Below, piece after piece: positions 17,895 to 29,737 of a stretch of DNA of 64,000 bases. Origin of the DNA: Streptomyces lavendulae subsp. lavendulae. GTDB taxonomy: Bacteria > Actinomycetota > Actinomycetes > Streptomycetales > Streptomycetaceae. A program made the translations under genes and the position numbers. The DNA lies in contig NZ_CP024985.1 in assembly GCF_002803845.1 (NCBI RefSeq), positions 3,038,001 through 3,102,000 of the forward strand, written 5' to 3'. How positions within the stretch are numbered: the stretch's first letter is position 1; the number at the start of each line of letters is the position of its first letter. The notes beneath the pieces are model-generated. The model saw only the letters and a program-made list of their open reading frames with translations, was not told the origin of the DNA and searched no databases.

Positions 17895-18008
17895 CACCCG
17901 GCGGGTCAGCCGGGTGTTGGGTCAAATTCTAATGGGCGTGGGGAGAGGGACGGGACACACCCGCCCCTCTCCGTACATCTGCGAAACCGGATGCGCTCCG
18001 AGGAGCGC
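17895..18008 (-). repeat. Three consecutive hairpins between atpD and atpC
   Basis: Stems are at 17993-17999/18002-18008 (7 bp, just inside the gap and touching the atpD stop region), 17942-17954/17960-17972 (13 bp, one mismatch) and 17895-17902/17909-17916 (8 bp). The other atp genes are separated by little or no space, apart from atpI-atpB. They could attenuate, stabilise or process the mRNA before the epsilon gene. Confidence 0.6.
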
Positions 18009-18014
18009 GTCCGA

Positions 18015-20374
<2,360 letters not shown>

Positions 20375-20394
20375 GAGTCAGGTCCCTTCCGTCG

Positions 20395-21990
20395 TCACTT
20401 GGAGACGTTGACGGCCGGCGCGTCCTCGCCCAGGAGCTTGCCGTCCGAGGTCTCGAACTGCTGCTTGAACGCAGCGATGGCGTCGGCGATGGAGGACAGG
20501 GTGTCGTCCGACATCTTGCCGCCGTCGGCGATGGAGGTGAGGAGGTCCTTGCGCTCGCGGCGCAGGTGCTCCAGCAGCTCCGACTCGAAGCGACGGATGT
20601 CGTTGACCGGGACGTCGTCCATCTTGCCGGTGGTGCCGGCCCAGACGGAGACGACCTGCTCCTCGACGGGCATCGGCTGGTACTGGCCCTGCTTCAGCAG
20701 CTCGACCATGCGCTTGCCGCGCTCCAGCGAGTTCTTCGACGCGGCGTCCAGGTCGGAACCGAAGGCGGCGAACGCCTCCAGCTCGCGGTACTGGGCGAGG
20801 TCCACGCGCAGACGGCCGGAAACCTGCTTCATGGCCTTGTGCTGGGCGGAGCCACCGACGCGGGAGACCGAGATACCGACGTTCAGCGCCGGGCGCTGGC
20901 CCGCGTTGAACAGGTCGGACTCCAGGAAGCACTGGCCGTCGGTGATGGAGATGACGTTGGTCGGGATGAACGCCGACACGTCGTTCGCCTTGGTCTCGAC
21001 GATCGGCAGACCGGTCATCGAACCGGCACCCATCTCGTCGGAGAGCTTCGCGCAGCGCTCCAGCAGACGCGAGTGCAGGTAGAAGACGTCACCCGGGTAG
21101 GCCTCGCGGCCCGGCGGGCGGCGCAGCAGCAGCGACACGGCGCGGTAGGCGTCGGCCTGCTTCGACAGGTCGTCGAAGATGATCAGGACGTGCTTGCCGG
21201 CGTACATCCAGTGCTGGCCGATGGCGGAACCGGTGTACGGCGCCAGGTACTTGAAGCCGGCCGGGTCGGACGCCGGGGCGGCGACGATCGTCGTGTACTC
21301 AAGCGCGCCGGCCTCTTCCAGGGCGCCGCGAACGGACGCGATGGTCGAGCCCTTCTGGCCGATGGCGACGTAGATGCAGCGGACCTGCTTGTTCACGTCG
21401 CCCGAGCGCCAGTTGTCGCGCTGGTTGATGATCGTGTCGACGGCAAGAGCGGTCTTGCCGGTCTGACGGTCACCGATGATCAGCTGACGCTGGCCACGGC
21501 CGATCGGCACCATCGCGTCGACGGCCTTGTAGCCGGTCTGCATGGGCTCGTGCACCGACTTGCGGACCATGACGCCCGGGGCCTGCAGTTCGAGGGCGCG
21601 GCGGCCTTCGGTCGCGATCTCGCCGAGGCCGTCGATCGGGTTGCCGAGCGGGTCGACGACGCGGCCGAGGTAACCCTCGCCGACGCCGACGGAGAGCACC
21701 TCACCGGTGCGCTGCACCGGCTGGCCCTCCTCGATACCGCTGAACTCGCCGAGGACGATCGCACCGATCTCGCGCTCTTCGAGGTTGAGGGCGAGACCGA
21801 GGGTGCCGTCCTCGAACTTCAGCAGCTCGTTCGCCATGGCGGAGGGCAGGCCCTCCACCTTCGCGATGCCGTCGCCGGCAACGCTGACCGTTCCGACCTC
21901 CTCGCGCGAGGCCGCGTCCGGCTGGTACGACTGGACAAAGTTCTCCAGTGCGTCCCGGATCTCCTCCGGCCGGATCGTGAGCTCCGCCAT
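20395..21990 (-). CDS. atpA: F1Fo ATP synthase alpha subunit
   Basis: 531 residues from the ATG at 21990 ([12 protein letters not shown]), slightly longer than non-actinobacterial homologues because of an extended C-terminus. This is the non-catalytic nucleotide-binding subunit of the F1 hexamer. The P-loop is GDRQTGKT (173-180), with [20 protein letters not shown] as Walker B and the [20 protein letters not shown] signature. The arginine finger is in the VGGSAQ region. A longer open frame upstream adds a poor, non-conserved N-terminus and was not used. Confidence 0.98.
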   Translation of the reverse strand: MAELTIRPEEIRDALENFVQSYQPDAASREEVGTVSVAGDGIAKVEGLPSAMANELLKFEDGTLGLALNLEEREIGAIVLGEFSGIEEGQPVQRTGEVLSVGVGEGYLGRVVDPLGNPIDGLGEIATEGRRALELQAPGVMVRKSVHEPMQTGYKAVDAMVPIGRGQRQLIIGDRQTGKTALAVDTIINQRDNWRSGDVNKQVRCIYVAIGQKGSTIASVRGALEEAGALEYTTIVAAPASDPAGFKYLAPYTGSAIGQHWMYAGKHVLIIFDDLSKQADAYRAVSLLLRRPPGREAYPGDVFYLHSRLLERCAKLSDEMGAGSMTGLPIVETKANDVSAFIPTNVISITDGQCFLESDLFNAGQRPALNVGISVSRVGGSAQHKAMKQVSGRLRVDLAQYRELEAFAAFGSDLDAASKNSLERGKRMVELLKQGQYQPMPVEEQVVSVWAGTTGKMDDVPVNDIRRFESELLEHLRRERKDLLTSIADGGKMSDDTLSSIADAIAAFKQQFETSDGKLLGEDAPAVNVSK

Positions 21991-22121
21991 CTGGGTTCCC
22001 TGCTCTCCTTGTTGGGCCTGAAGCTTCTTAGGGGTCTGGGGGCGACCCCCAGGAATCTTCTGCAAGTTCTGCACGGCCCAACCGGGCCGCTAGGAATGCG
22101 TTGTTCTAATTTGGTGGCTGG

Positions 22122-22937
22122 TCAGCCGGCCATGCGGCGGGTCGCCTCGGAGAGGCGGTCCGCGATGGTGCCGTCGATGACCTCGTCGCCGACGCGCACC
22201 GAGATCCCGCCGAGGACCTCGGGGTCCACGTCCAGGTTCAGGTGCATCTGGCGGCCGTACAGCTTGGCCAGCACCGCGCCGAGACGCTGCTTCTGCACGT
22301 CGCTGAGCGGAACCGCGCTGGTCACGGTCGCGACCATGCGGTCCCGGCGCTCGGCGGCGAGCTTGGAAAGGGACTCCAGTCCCGCTTCCAGGCTACGTCC
22401 ACGCGGCTGCGAGACAAGACGGGTGACCAGGCGCTCGGTGACCGGGTTCGCCTTGCCGCCGAGCAGGCTGCGCAGCAGCTCGCCCTTGGCGGAGGCGGTG
22501 GCCGCGCGGTCGGTCAGCGCGGAACGCAGCTCGGTGTTCGAGGCGACGAACCGGCCGAACCGGAAGACCTCGTCCTCGACGTCGTCGAGCGCGCCGCCGC
22601 GCTGGGCGGCGGTGAGGTCGGCGGTGGCCGCCAGCTCCTCCAGCGAGTCCACCAGGTCGCGGGACTGCGACCAGCGGGAACGCGCCATGCCGGACACCAG
22701 GTCGAGGGTCTCCCCGCCCACCTGGCCGGACAGCAGCCGGCCCACCAGCTCGGCCTTGGCCTCGCCGGACTGCGCCGGGTCCGTGATGACCCGACGCAGC
22801 GAGACCTCACGGTCGAGCAGCGCGGTGACGGCTGCCAGCTCACCGGCGAGCTTCGCCGCGTCGACGGACGTGTTGTCCGTCAGCGCGTCGAGACGCTCGC
22901 GCGCGGAGGCCAGCGCCTCGCGGCTCGCTCCGTTCAT
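22122..22937 (-). CDS. atpH: F1Fo ATP synthase delta subunit
   Basis: 271 residues. The peripheral-stalk subunit joins b to the top of F1. Actinobacterial delta is longer than the ~177-residue E. coli protein, with an additional N-terminal helical region, as here. The OSCP-like C-terminal part reads VATVTSAVPLSDVQKQRLGA and VDPEVLGGISVRVGDEVIDG. The ATG overlaps the atpF stop (ATGA). Confidence 0.95.
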   Translation of the reverse strand: MNGASREALASARERLDALTDNTSVDAAKLAGELAAVTALLDREVSLRRVITDPAQSGEAKAELVGRLLSGQVGGETLDLVSGMARSRWSQSRDLVDSLEELAATADLTAAQRGGALDDVEDEVFRFGRFVASNTELRSALTDRAATASAKGELLRSLLGGKANPVTERLVTRLVSQPRGRSLEAGLESLSKLAAERRDRMVATVTSAVPLSDVQKQRLGAVLAKLYGRQMHLNLDVDPEVLGGISVRVGDEVIDGTIADRLSEATRRMAG

Positions 22938-23476
22938 CGGGCCGCCTCGGCCTTCTCCTCAAGCTCGCTGAGGAAGCGGTCGATCGTGCGGCTCTGCCGG
23001 GCGTGGTCCTCAAGGGACTCGCCGACGAGCTTTCCGGCCAGGTCGGTGGCGAGCTTGCCCACGTCCTGACGCAGCGCCTGAGACGCGGCCTTGCGGTCCG
23101 CGGCGATCTGGGCGTGGCCGGCAGCGATGATCTCCTCACGCTGCCGCTGGCCCTCTGCGCGCAGTTCTTCCTTGAGCGCAGTGCCCTGCTCCAGCGCGTC
23201 CTGGCGCAGGCGCGCGGCCTCGTGCCGGGCTTCGGCGAGCTGGGCCTTGTACTGCTCCAGCACGCTCTGGGCCTCGGTCTGAGCGGCTTCCGCCTTCTCG
23301 ATACCGCCCTCGATGGCCTCGCGGCGCTCGTCCAGAACCTTGTTGATGTTCGGGAGGAGCTTCTTCGCGAGGAAGCCGAAGACGATGACGAAGGCGATCA
23401 GACCGATGACGAGCTCGGGGATCGGCGGGATGAGGGGGTTTTCCATCTCCTCGGCCGCCAGAACCATGAGGTTCAC
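22934..23476 (-). CDS. atpF: F1Fo ATP synthase b subunit
   Basis: 180 residues. The peripheral stator has an N-terminal transmembrane helix (PPIPELVIGLIAFVIVFGFL, about 17-36) and then a long Ala/Glu/Arg/Gln-rich right-handed coiled coil ending in FLSELEEKAEA, which dimerises and binds delta. The GTG start at 23476 gives a short polar N-terminus. The ATG ten codons later (MENPLIPPIPEL) is a possible alternative. Confidence 0.95.
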   Translation of the reverse strand: MNLMVLAAEEMENPLIPPIPELVIGLIAFVIVFGFLAKKLLPNINKVLDERREAIEGGIEKAEAAQTEAQSVLEQYKAQLAEARHEAARLRQDALEQGTALKEELRAEGQRQREEIIAAGHAQIAADRKAASQALRQDVGKLATDLAGKLVGESLEDHARQSRTIDRFLSELEEKAEAAR

Positions 23477-23519
23477 ATCAGTGCCTTTCGTCTAATGGAC
23501 TGTTCGTCGAGACCGAAGA

Positions 23520-24657
<1,138 letters not shown>

Positions 24658-24882
24658 CGCGGGCTCCTTCAGCGTGGCGCATAGGTACGGCAACCTCGTT
24701 GTGTCGGCGCGGCGCGCAGCCGCGGTTCGGCACTGGACTGGTGTAACGGATGTGGGGGCGGCAGTCAGGCATCGAGCCTCGCGATGGAACAGGCGTCAGC
24801 TCAGATGCCCGCGCCCGCAGTGCCGCAGTTGGAACCGGACGATAGCAGGATCTCGAACGCGCCCTTATCCCGGCCCTACCCC

Positions 24883-25320
24883 TCACGACTTCGACCCCGG
24901 GTTTTCGGGCTTTTCGGTCTTCGACGAGTCGGGCTCGACGTAGAGGATCTTGGCTTTCATGTGAGCGCGCGTCTGTGCGCCGATCCACACGAGGGTGGTG
25001 GCGACGAGCGTGATCGCGAACGCCCGGGGGTTGAACAGCGTCGTGTTCTTGAACACGGCGAGAAAGACGAAGAGCAACAGGATCTGGGTCGCGTAGAGCA
25101 TGAGACCCATGGCCTGGAACAGGTGCGGAAGGGATTTCGCGGTGCGCTGCAGAACCACGAATCCGATGCCCATGAAGAGAATCACGACCACGGTGGCGAC
25201 GATGGCTCCGACGGCCCCCTTGCCGCCCACGACCAACGCGCTGATCACGGCGGCTACAGCACCGGCTACAGCTGTGGGTACGGCGGTTTGCAGGAGGGAT
25301 CGGACGTCATCTGACCGCAT
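24883..25320 (-). CDS. atpI: ATP synthase assembly/accessory protein AtpI
   Basis: 145 residues from the ATG at 25320 with a GGAGC upstream. Four transmembrane segments are visible, including AVPTAVAGAVAAVISALVVG, VGAIVATVVVILFMGIGFVVL and ATQILLLFVFLAVF, and a charged C-terminal tail. AtpI-type proteins assist c-ring assembly. It is the first gene of the operon, 225 bp upstream of atpB. That gap holds no other recognisable gene or signal. Confidence 0.9.
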   Translation of the reverse strand: MRSDDVRSLLQTAVPTAVAGAVAAVISALVVGGKGAVGAIVATVVVILFMGIGFVVLQRTAKSLPHLFQAMGLMLYATQILLLFVFLAVFKNTTLFNPRAFAITLVATTLVWIGAQTRAHMKAKILYVEPDSSKTEKPENPGSKS

Positions 25321-25445
25321 GGCGGTTTGCTCCGCGTGGTGGTGGGGGCACGGGACTCGTACGGGACGAGCGTAAGCCCGGTCCGAGTGAGAGCCTCGGG
25401 CCAATGGACCGTCGCACTACGGTCCTTCGGCTCTGTCGCCGGGTT

Positions 25446-25463
25446 TAGTGAACGGTATCACAA
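25446..25463. promoter_or_regulatory. Probable Rex operator (ROP) upstream of the atp operon
   Basis: TAGTGAACGGTATCACAA matches the Rex consensus TTGTGAACGCGTTCACAA at 14 of 18 positions, with both half-sites GTGA/TCAC intact. It lies 126-143 bp upstream of the atpI start. Rex senses the NADH/NAD+ ratio, and I recall ROP sites at cyd, nuo and atp operons in S. coelicolor. The atp promoter is presumably next to it, but I cannot assign -35/-10 boxes confidently. Confidence 0.7.
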
Positions 25464-25594
25464 ACTATTTGATGAGAGCTTTACCTGTCCGGTGTGCTGA
25501 CTGTCACACATGAGAGTGACCCTGCGCGTGTGTGCGCGCCACCCAAGCGGCTTGTCTGGTAAAGGGCGTTCATGTCGGACATGCACCTGGGCTG

Positions 25595-26917
25595 TCAGCG
25601 CGCCGATCCGGCCTTCCGCCGGTCGGGGAAGCGCGAACGGGGGCCAATGGCGGTAGCGCCGTTGACGCCCGAGACCCCGGCCGCGATCGGCCGCGCCGGC
25701 TCCGGCTCCGTCCCCGCGTCCTCCCGCACGGCCGCCTCCGCCGCCCGCTCCGCGTGCCGGTAGCGCGGCGGAACCAGCGCCTCGGCCCAGCGCGGCGCCC
25801 GCGGGGTGAACCGCGGCAGCAGGAGCAGGACGAGACCCAGCCCGCTCAGCGCGGCGATGGCGAGGACGATCCACATGGAGGTGGAATGCACCGAATAGGC
25901 CACCGCTCCGAATGCGATCAGCCCCGACCAGAAATACATGATGAGTACGGCGCGGCTGTGGGAATGCCCGAGTTCCAGGAGCCGGTGGTGCAGATGACCG
26001 CGGTCCGCGGCGAAGGGCGACTGGCCCTTCCAGGTCCGCCGCACGATCGCCAGCACCAGGTCCGCGATCGGAATCGCGACGATGCTCAGCGGCAGCACCA
26101 GCGGGATGAAGGCGGGCAGCATCGCGTGCGTCGCATTGCGCTCACCACCCGCGAAGAGGGCCATCGTGTCCGGGTCCACCTGCCCGGTGATGGAAATGGT
26201 CGACGCGGCCAGCACCAGGCCGATCAGCATCGAGCCGGAATCGCCCATGAAGATCCGCGCCGGGTGCATGTTGTGCGGCAGGAAGCCCAGGCACATGCCC
26301 ATCAGGATCGCGGCGAAGAGCGTCGCGGGGGCGGCCGCCTCGATGCCGTAGCCGAACCAGATCCGGTAGCCGTAGAGGAAGAACGCGGCGGACGCGATGC
26401 AGACCATGCCGGCCGCCAGGCCGTCCAGGCCGTCCACGAAGTTCACCGCGTTGATGGTGATCACGACGAGGGCGACGGTCAGCAGGTTGCCCTGCCACTG
26501 GGTGAGCGCGACCGTCCCGATGCCCGGGACGGGGAGGAACAGGATGGTCAGGCCCTGCATCACCATGACGCCGGCCGCGATCATCTGCGCGCCCAGCTTG
26601 ATCAGGGCGTCGAGCTCGAACTTGTCGTCCAGCACGCCGACCAGCCAGATCAGCGCCGCGCCGGAGAGCAGGGCCCGGGGCTCGTTCGACAGCTCGAAGA
26701 CCCCGTTGAGGTTGCGCAGGTGGTCGGCGACCAGCAGGCCCGCGCACAGACCGCCGAACATGGCGATGCCGCCGAGCCGCGGCGTGGGCTCGCGGTGCAC
26801 GTCGCGGGCGCGGATCTCCGGCATGGCGCCGACCGCGATCGCGAACTTCCGCACGGGCCCGGTCAGCAGGTAGGTCACCGCGACCGTGACGCAAAGCGTC
26901 AGCAGATATTCACGCAC
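25595..26917 (-). CDS. MraY/WecA-type undecaprenyl-phosphate sugar-phosphate transferase
   Basis: 440 residues from a GTG (VREYLLTLCVTVAVTYLLT). It is a polytopic membrane enzyme with about 11 transmembrane segments of the polyprenyl-phosphate N-acetylhexosamine-1-phosphate transferase family, which loads the lipid carrier to start cell-wall glycopolymer synthesis. Diagnostic motifs are RDVHREPTPRLGGIAMF, NAVNFVDGLDGLAAGMV with the Mg-binding Asp residues, and ARIFMGDSGSMLIGL. DRGHLHHRLLELGHS is the WecA/TagO-type HIHH-like motif, favouring WecA/TagO over MraY. The Pro/Ala-rich C-terminal tail is cytoplasmic. Located between glyA and the atp operon. Confidence 0.92.
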   Translation of the reverse strand: MREYLLTLCVTVAVTYLLTGPVRKFAIAVGAMPEIRARDVHREPTPRLGGIAMFGGLCAGLLVADHLRNLNGVFELSNEPRALLSGAALIWLVGVLDDKFELDALIKLGAQMIAAGVMVMQGLTILFLPVPGIGTVALTQWQGNLLTVALVVITINAVNFVDGLDGLAAGMVCIASAAFFLYGYRIWFGYGIEAAAPATLFAAILMGMCLGFLPHNMHPARIFMGDSGSMLIGLVLAASTISITGQVDPDTMALFAGGERNATHAMLPAFIPLVLPLSIVAIPIADLVLAIVRRTWKGQSPFAADRGHLHHRLLELGHSHSRAVLIMYFWSGLIAFGAVAYSVHSTSMWIVLAIAALSGLGLVLLLLPRFTPRAPRWAEALVPPRYRHAERAAEAAVREDAGTEPEPARPIAAGVSGVNGATAIGPRSRFPDRRKAGSAR

Positions 26918-27032
26918 TGGCTGCCCCAGATGTATCGCCGGCCATCTCAGCCCCACACATTAGCCGCGATGTCACCGGTCAAGAGGACGCGCGGGTACCC
27001 CTTACCGGTTGCGGTACGCGCCGCATGCCCCT

Positions 27033-28265
27033 TTAAACCCCGTACGGGGGAAATCCACCGGTCAGCTCGGCGACCTCCTTGCGGGTCTGTGCCGCCGCCC
27101 CGCCGCGCAGCGCGGCCGTGAACAGCCCGGCGATCCGGACCATCTCCGCCTCCCCCATCCCCTGCGTGGTCACCGCCGCAGTGCCCAGCCGGATCCCGCG
27201 CTGGTCCCCGTACGGCAGCGCACAGGTGTCCAGGACGATCCCGGCGGCCGCGAGCCGGCCGCGGGCCGTCGGCCCGTCGATCCCGAGCCGTGCGGGATCG
27301 GCGCTGATCAGGTGGGTGTCCGTACCGCCGGTGGTGAGCGTGAAGCCGCGGTCCTCCAGGGCCCGGGCCAGGGCCCTGGCATTGGCCACGACCCGGTGCG
27401 CGTACTGCGTGTAGGCCGGTCCGGCCGCCTCCCCGAAGGCCACCGCCTTCGCCGCGATGGTGTGCATCTGGGCGCCGCCCTGGGTGAAGGGGAACACCGC
27501 CCGGTCGACGCGCTCCGCGAACTCCGCGCCGCACAGCACCATCCCTCCGCGCGGGCCGCGCAGCACCTTGTGCGTGGTCGCGCACACCAGGTCCGCGTAC
27601 GGGACGGGGCTCGGCGCCGCGCCGCCCGCGACCAGTCCGATCGGGTGCGCGGCGTCGGCGATGAGGTACGCCCCCACCTCGTCGGCGATCTCCCGGAACG
27701 CCGAGTACTCGGGGTGACGGGGGTAGGAGATCGACCCGCAGACGATGGCTTTCGGCCGGTGCGCGCGGGCGAGCTCCTGCACCTGCGCGTAGTCGATGAG
27801 CCCGGTGGCGGCGTCGACCCCGTACCCGACGAAGTCGAACCAGCGGCCGGAGAAGTTCGCGGGCGAGCCGTGCGTGAGGTGTCCGCCGTAGGAGAGCCCC
27901 ATCGCCAGGACCGTGTCTCCGGGGCGCAGCAGCGCGGCGTACGCGGCGAGGACGGCCGAGGAGCCGGAGTGCGGCTGTACGTTCGCGTGCTCGACCCCGA
28001 ACAGCGCCCTGGCCCGCTCCACCGCGGTCCGTTCGGCCAGGTCGGCGTACTCGCAGCCGCCGTGGTGGCGGGCGCCGGGGTACCCCTCGGCGTACTTGTT
28101 GGCGAGGGCGGAGCCGAGGGCGGTGAGCACGGCGGGCGAGGTGAAGTTCTCGGCGGCGCTGAGCTGCAGGGTCTCGGCCTGGCGCTGCCGCTCCCCCGCG
28201 AGGACGTCGGCCATCTGCGGATCCTGCTGCCGCAGCAGGTCCGTGGCCGGGGTGATGACGCTCAT
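27033..28265 (-). CDS. glyA: Serine hydroxymethyltransferase-like PLP enzyme (second GlyA type)
   Basis: 410 residues with a fold-type I PLP/SHMT architecture. The Schiff-base lysine is Lys233 in CATTHKVLRGPRGG, and QPHSGSSAVLAAYAAL and TGGTDTHL are typical. Several SHMT positions differ: the usual GKRYYGG loop reads GARHHGG, SGSQAN reads SGSSAV, and MAHVAGLVA reads AAHPIGLVA. Canonical SHMT converts serine and tetrahydrofolate to glycine and methylene-THF. This paralogue may instead work as a threonine/allothreonine aldolase or on another hydroxyamino acid. It corresponds by position to GlyA2 of streptomycetes. Confidence 0.85.
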   Translation of the reverse strand: MSVITPATDLLRQQDPQMADVLAGERQRQAETLQLSAAENFTSPAVLTALGSALANKYAEGYPGARHHGGCEYADLAERTAVERARALFGVEHANVQPHSGSSAVLAAYAALLRPGDTVLAMGLSYGGHLTHGSPANFSGRWFDFVGYGVDAATGLIDYAQVQELARAHRPKAIVCGSISYPRHPEYSAFREIADEVGAYLIADAAHPIGLVAGGAAPSPVPYADLVCATTHKVLRGPRGGMVLCGAEFAERVDRAVFPFTQGGAQMHTIAAKAVAFGEAAGPAYTQYAHRVVANARALARALEDRGFTLTTGGTDTHLISADPARLGIDGPTARGRLAAAGIVLDTCALPYGDQRGIRLGTAAVTTQGMGEAEMVRIAGLFTAALRGGAAAQTRKEVAELTGGFPPYGV

Positions 28266-28378
28266 GGCGCGGCTCCAGGGGCGACCCGTCAGGTATCAGC
28301 CACGATAGCCCCGGCGTCCTGCGCGTGCCCGCCCGCGCCACGGGCTCCGGGGGCCGGTCCCGGCCCCTCCTCGCCGGG

Positions 28379-29041
28379 TCAGCGCGGTGCGGTGACGCCC
28401 GTCAGGGCCGTGACCACGGGGTCCAGGGCCTGGTTGATCTCGTCGCCGATCGAGCGGAAGAAGGTGATCGGCGCCCCGTACGGGTCGTACACCTCGTCCG
28501 CGTCGGCGGAGGGCGCCAGCAGCCAGCCCCGCAGCGCGGCGGCGGCCCGCACCAGCGCACGGGCGCGTTCGGCCATGCCGTCGTCGAGCGGCGGCAGCGT
28601 CGCGGGGTCTATCGCCCGCACGAGCCGGGTGAACTCCTTCAGCGTGAAGGTCCGCAGTCCCGCCGAGTGGCCCATCGAGATGACCTGGGCCCGGTGGTCC
28701 CGCGTGGCCGTCAGCACCAGGTCGGCGCGTATGACGTGCTCGTCCAGCAGCTCGCGCCCGGTGAAGCCGGAGGCGTCGGCGCCGAAGTCCGCGAGGACGG
28801 CGGCGGCGTTCGCCTCCATCGGGGCCCCCTCGTGGCCCCACGTGCCCGCGCTCTCGACGATGAGATCGCCGGCCACGAGACCGAGGGCGTCCAGCCGGTG
28901 CGTCAGGGCGTGCCGGGTCAGCCGCTCGGTGATGGGCGAGCGGCACACGTTGCCGGTACTGACGTGGAGTATGCGGAAGGAGTCTCCCCCGGCCGCGGCC
29001 GGCAGGTGCCCCCTGGCTATGCCACGCCCCTCAGGGCTCAC
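28379..29041 (-). CDS. Low-molecular-weight phosphatase-like protein lacking the catalytic Cys
   Basis: 220 residues from a GTG that overlaps the Sua5-type gene stop (GTGA). The domain aligns with LMW protein-tyrosine phosphatases/arsenate reductases. The P-loop reads HVSTGNVCRSP where active enzymes read V-C-x-G-N-x-C-R-S-P, so the nucleophile position (residue 28) is Ser, encoded AGT, while Arg34, the second Cys and the C-terminal general-acid loop YDPYG are kept. This predicts a phosphate-binding but catalytically dead or altered protein. It is coupled to Sua5 and upstream of glyA, as in other streptomycetes, and may act in cell-wall polymer control. Confidence 0.85.
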   Translation of the reverse strand: MSPEGRGIARGHLPAAAGGDSFRILHVSTGNVCRSPITERLTRHALTHRLDALGLVAGDLIVESAGTWGHEGAPMEANAAAVLADFGADASGFTGRELLDEHVIRADLVLTATRDHRAQVISMGHSAGLRTFTLKEFTRLVRAIDPATLPPLDDGMAERARALVRAAAALRGWLLAPSADADEVYDPYGAPITFFRSIGDEINQALDPVVTALTGVTAPR

Positions 29042-29685
29042 GGGGCCACCTCAAGGTCGGGTACGACCTCCCGCAGCTGCTCGGCGGTCAGCGCCCCGGC
29101 ACGCAGCAGGACGGGAACCTTCCCGGTGACGTCGACGATCGACGACGGCAGGGTGCTGGGCGTCGGGCCGCCGTCCAGGTACACCGAGACGGAGTCGCCC
29201 AGCATGGCGCGCGCCGCGTCGCAGTCCTCGGGCGCCGGGTGTCCGGACAGGTTGGCGGAGGAGACCGCCATCGGACCGACCTCCGTCAGCAGCTCGATCG
29301 CGACGGGGTGCAGCGGCATGCGTACGGCGACGGTCCCGCGGGTCTCGCCCAGGTCCCACGCCAGCGACGGCTGGTGCTTGGCGACGAGGGTCAGCCCGCC
29401 CGGCCAGAAGGCGTCGACGAGCTCCCAGGCCTGCTCGGAGAAGTCGGTGACCAGGCCGTGCAGCGTGTTCGGGGAGCCGATGAGGACGGGGGTGGGCATG
29501 TTGCGGCCCCGGCCCTTGGCGGCGAGCAGGTCGCCGACGGCCTCCTTGCTGAAGGCGTCCGCGCCGATCCCGTAGAGGGTGTCGGTCGGCAGCACGACGA
29601 GTTCGCCGCGGCGTACGGCGGATGCCGCTTCACGCAGACCGGTCTTGCGGTCCGTCGCGTCGTTGCAGTCGTATCGCCGGGCCAT
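29038..29685 (-). CDS. L-threonylcarbamoyladenylate synthase (Sua5/YwlC/TsaC type)
   Basis: 215 residues. It catalyses the first step of the t6A modification of tRNAs reading ANN codons: threonine, bicarbonate and ATP form threonylcarbamoyl-AMP in the cytoplasm. The YrdC fold motifs are LVVLPTDTLYGIGADAF, MPTPVLIGS (a variant of the KxRP.. region), WPGGLTLV, TVAVRMPLHP and AVSSANLSGHPA. It stops at 29038, overlapping the next gene. It lies 52 bp from the prmC stop and is likely part of a prfA-prmC-sua5 translation operon. Confidence 0.93.
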   Translation of the reverse strand: MARRYDCNDATDRKTGLREAASAVRRGELVVLPTDTLYGIGADAFSKEAVGDLLAAKGRGRNMPTPVLIGSPNTLHGLVTDFSEQAWELVDAFWPGGLTLVAKHQPSLAWDLGETRGTVAVRMPLHPVAIELLTEVGPMAVSSANLSGHPAPEDCDAARAMLGDSVSVYLDGGPTPSTLPSSIVDVTGKVPVLLRAGALTAEQLREVVPDLEVAP

Positions 29686-29737
29686 CAGCGGGCCTCCTCG
29701 TACAGCGGGGTGGTGGCGGGAAGGGGGGTCGCGCCGG

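Noticed and set aside
21991..22074. 28-codon N-terminal extension of AtpA
   Set aside because: The conserved protein starts at [12 protein letters not shown]; the extension is basic, unconserved and lies in the intergenic leader.
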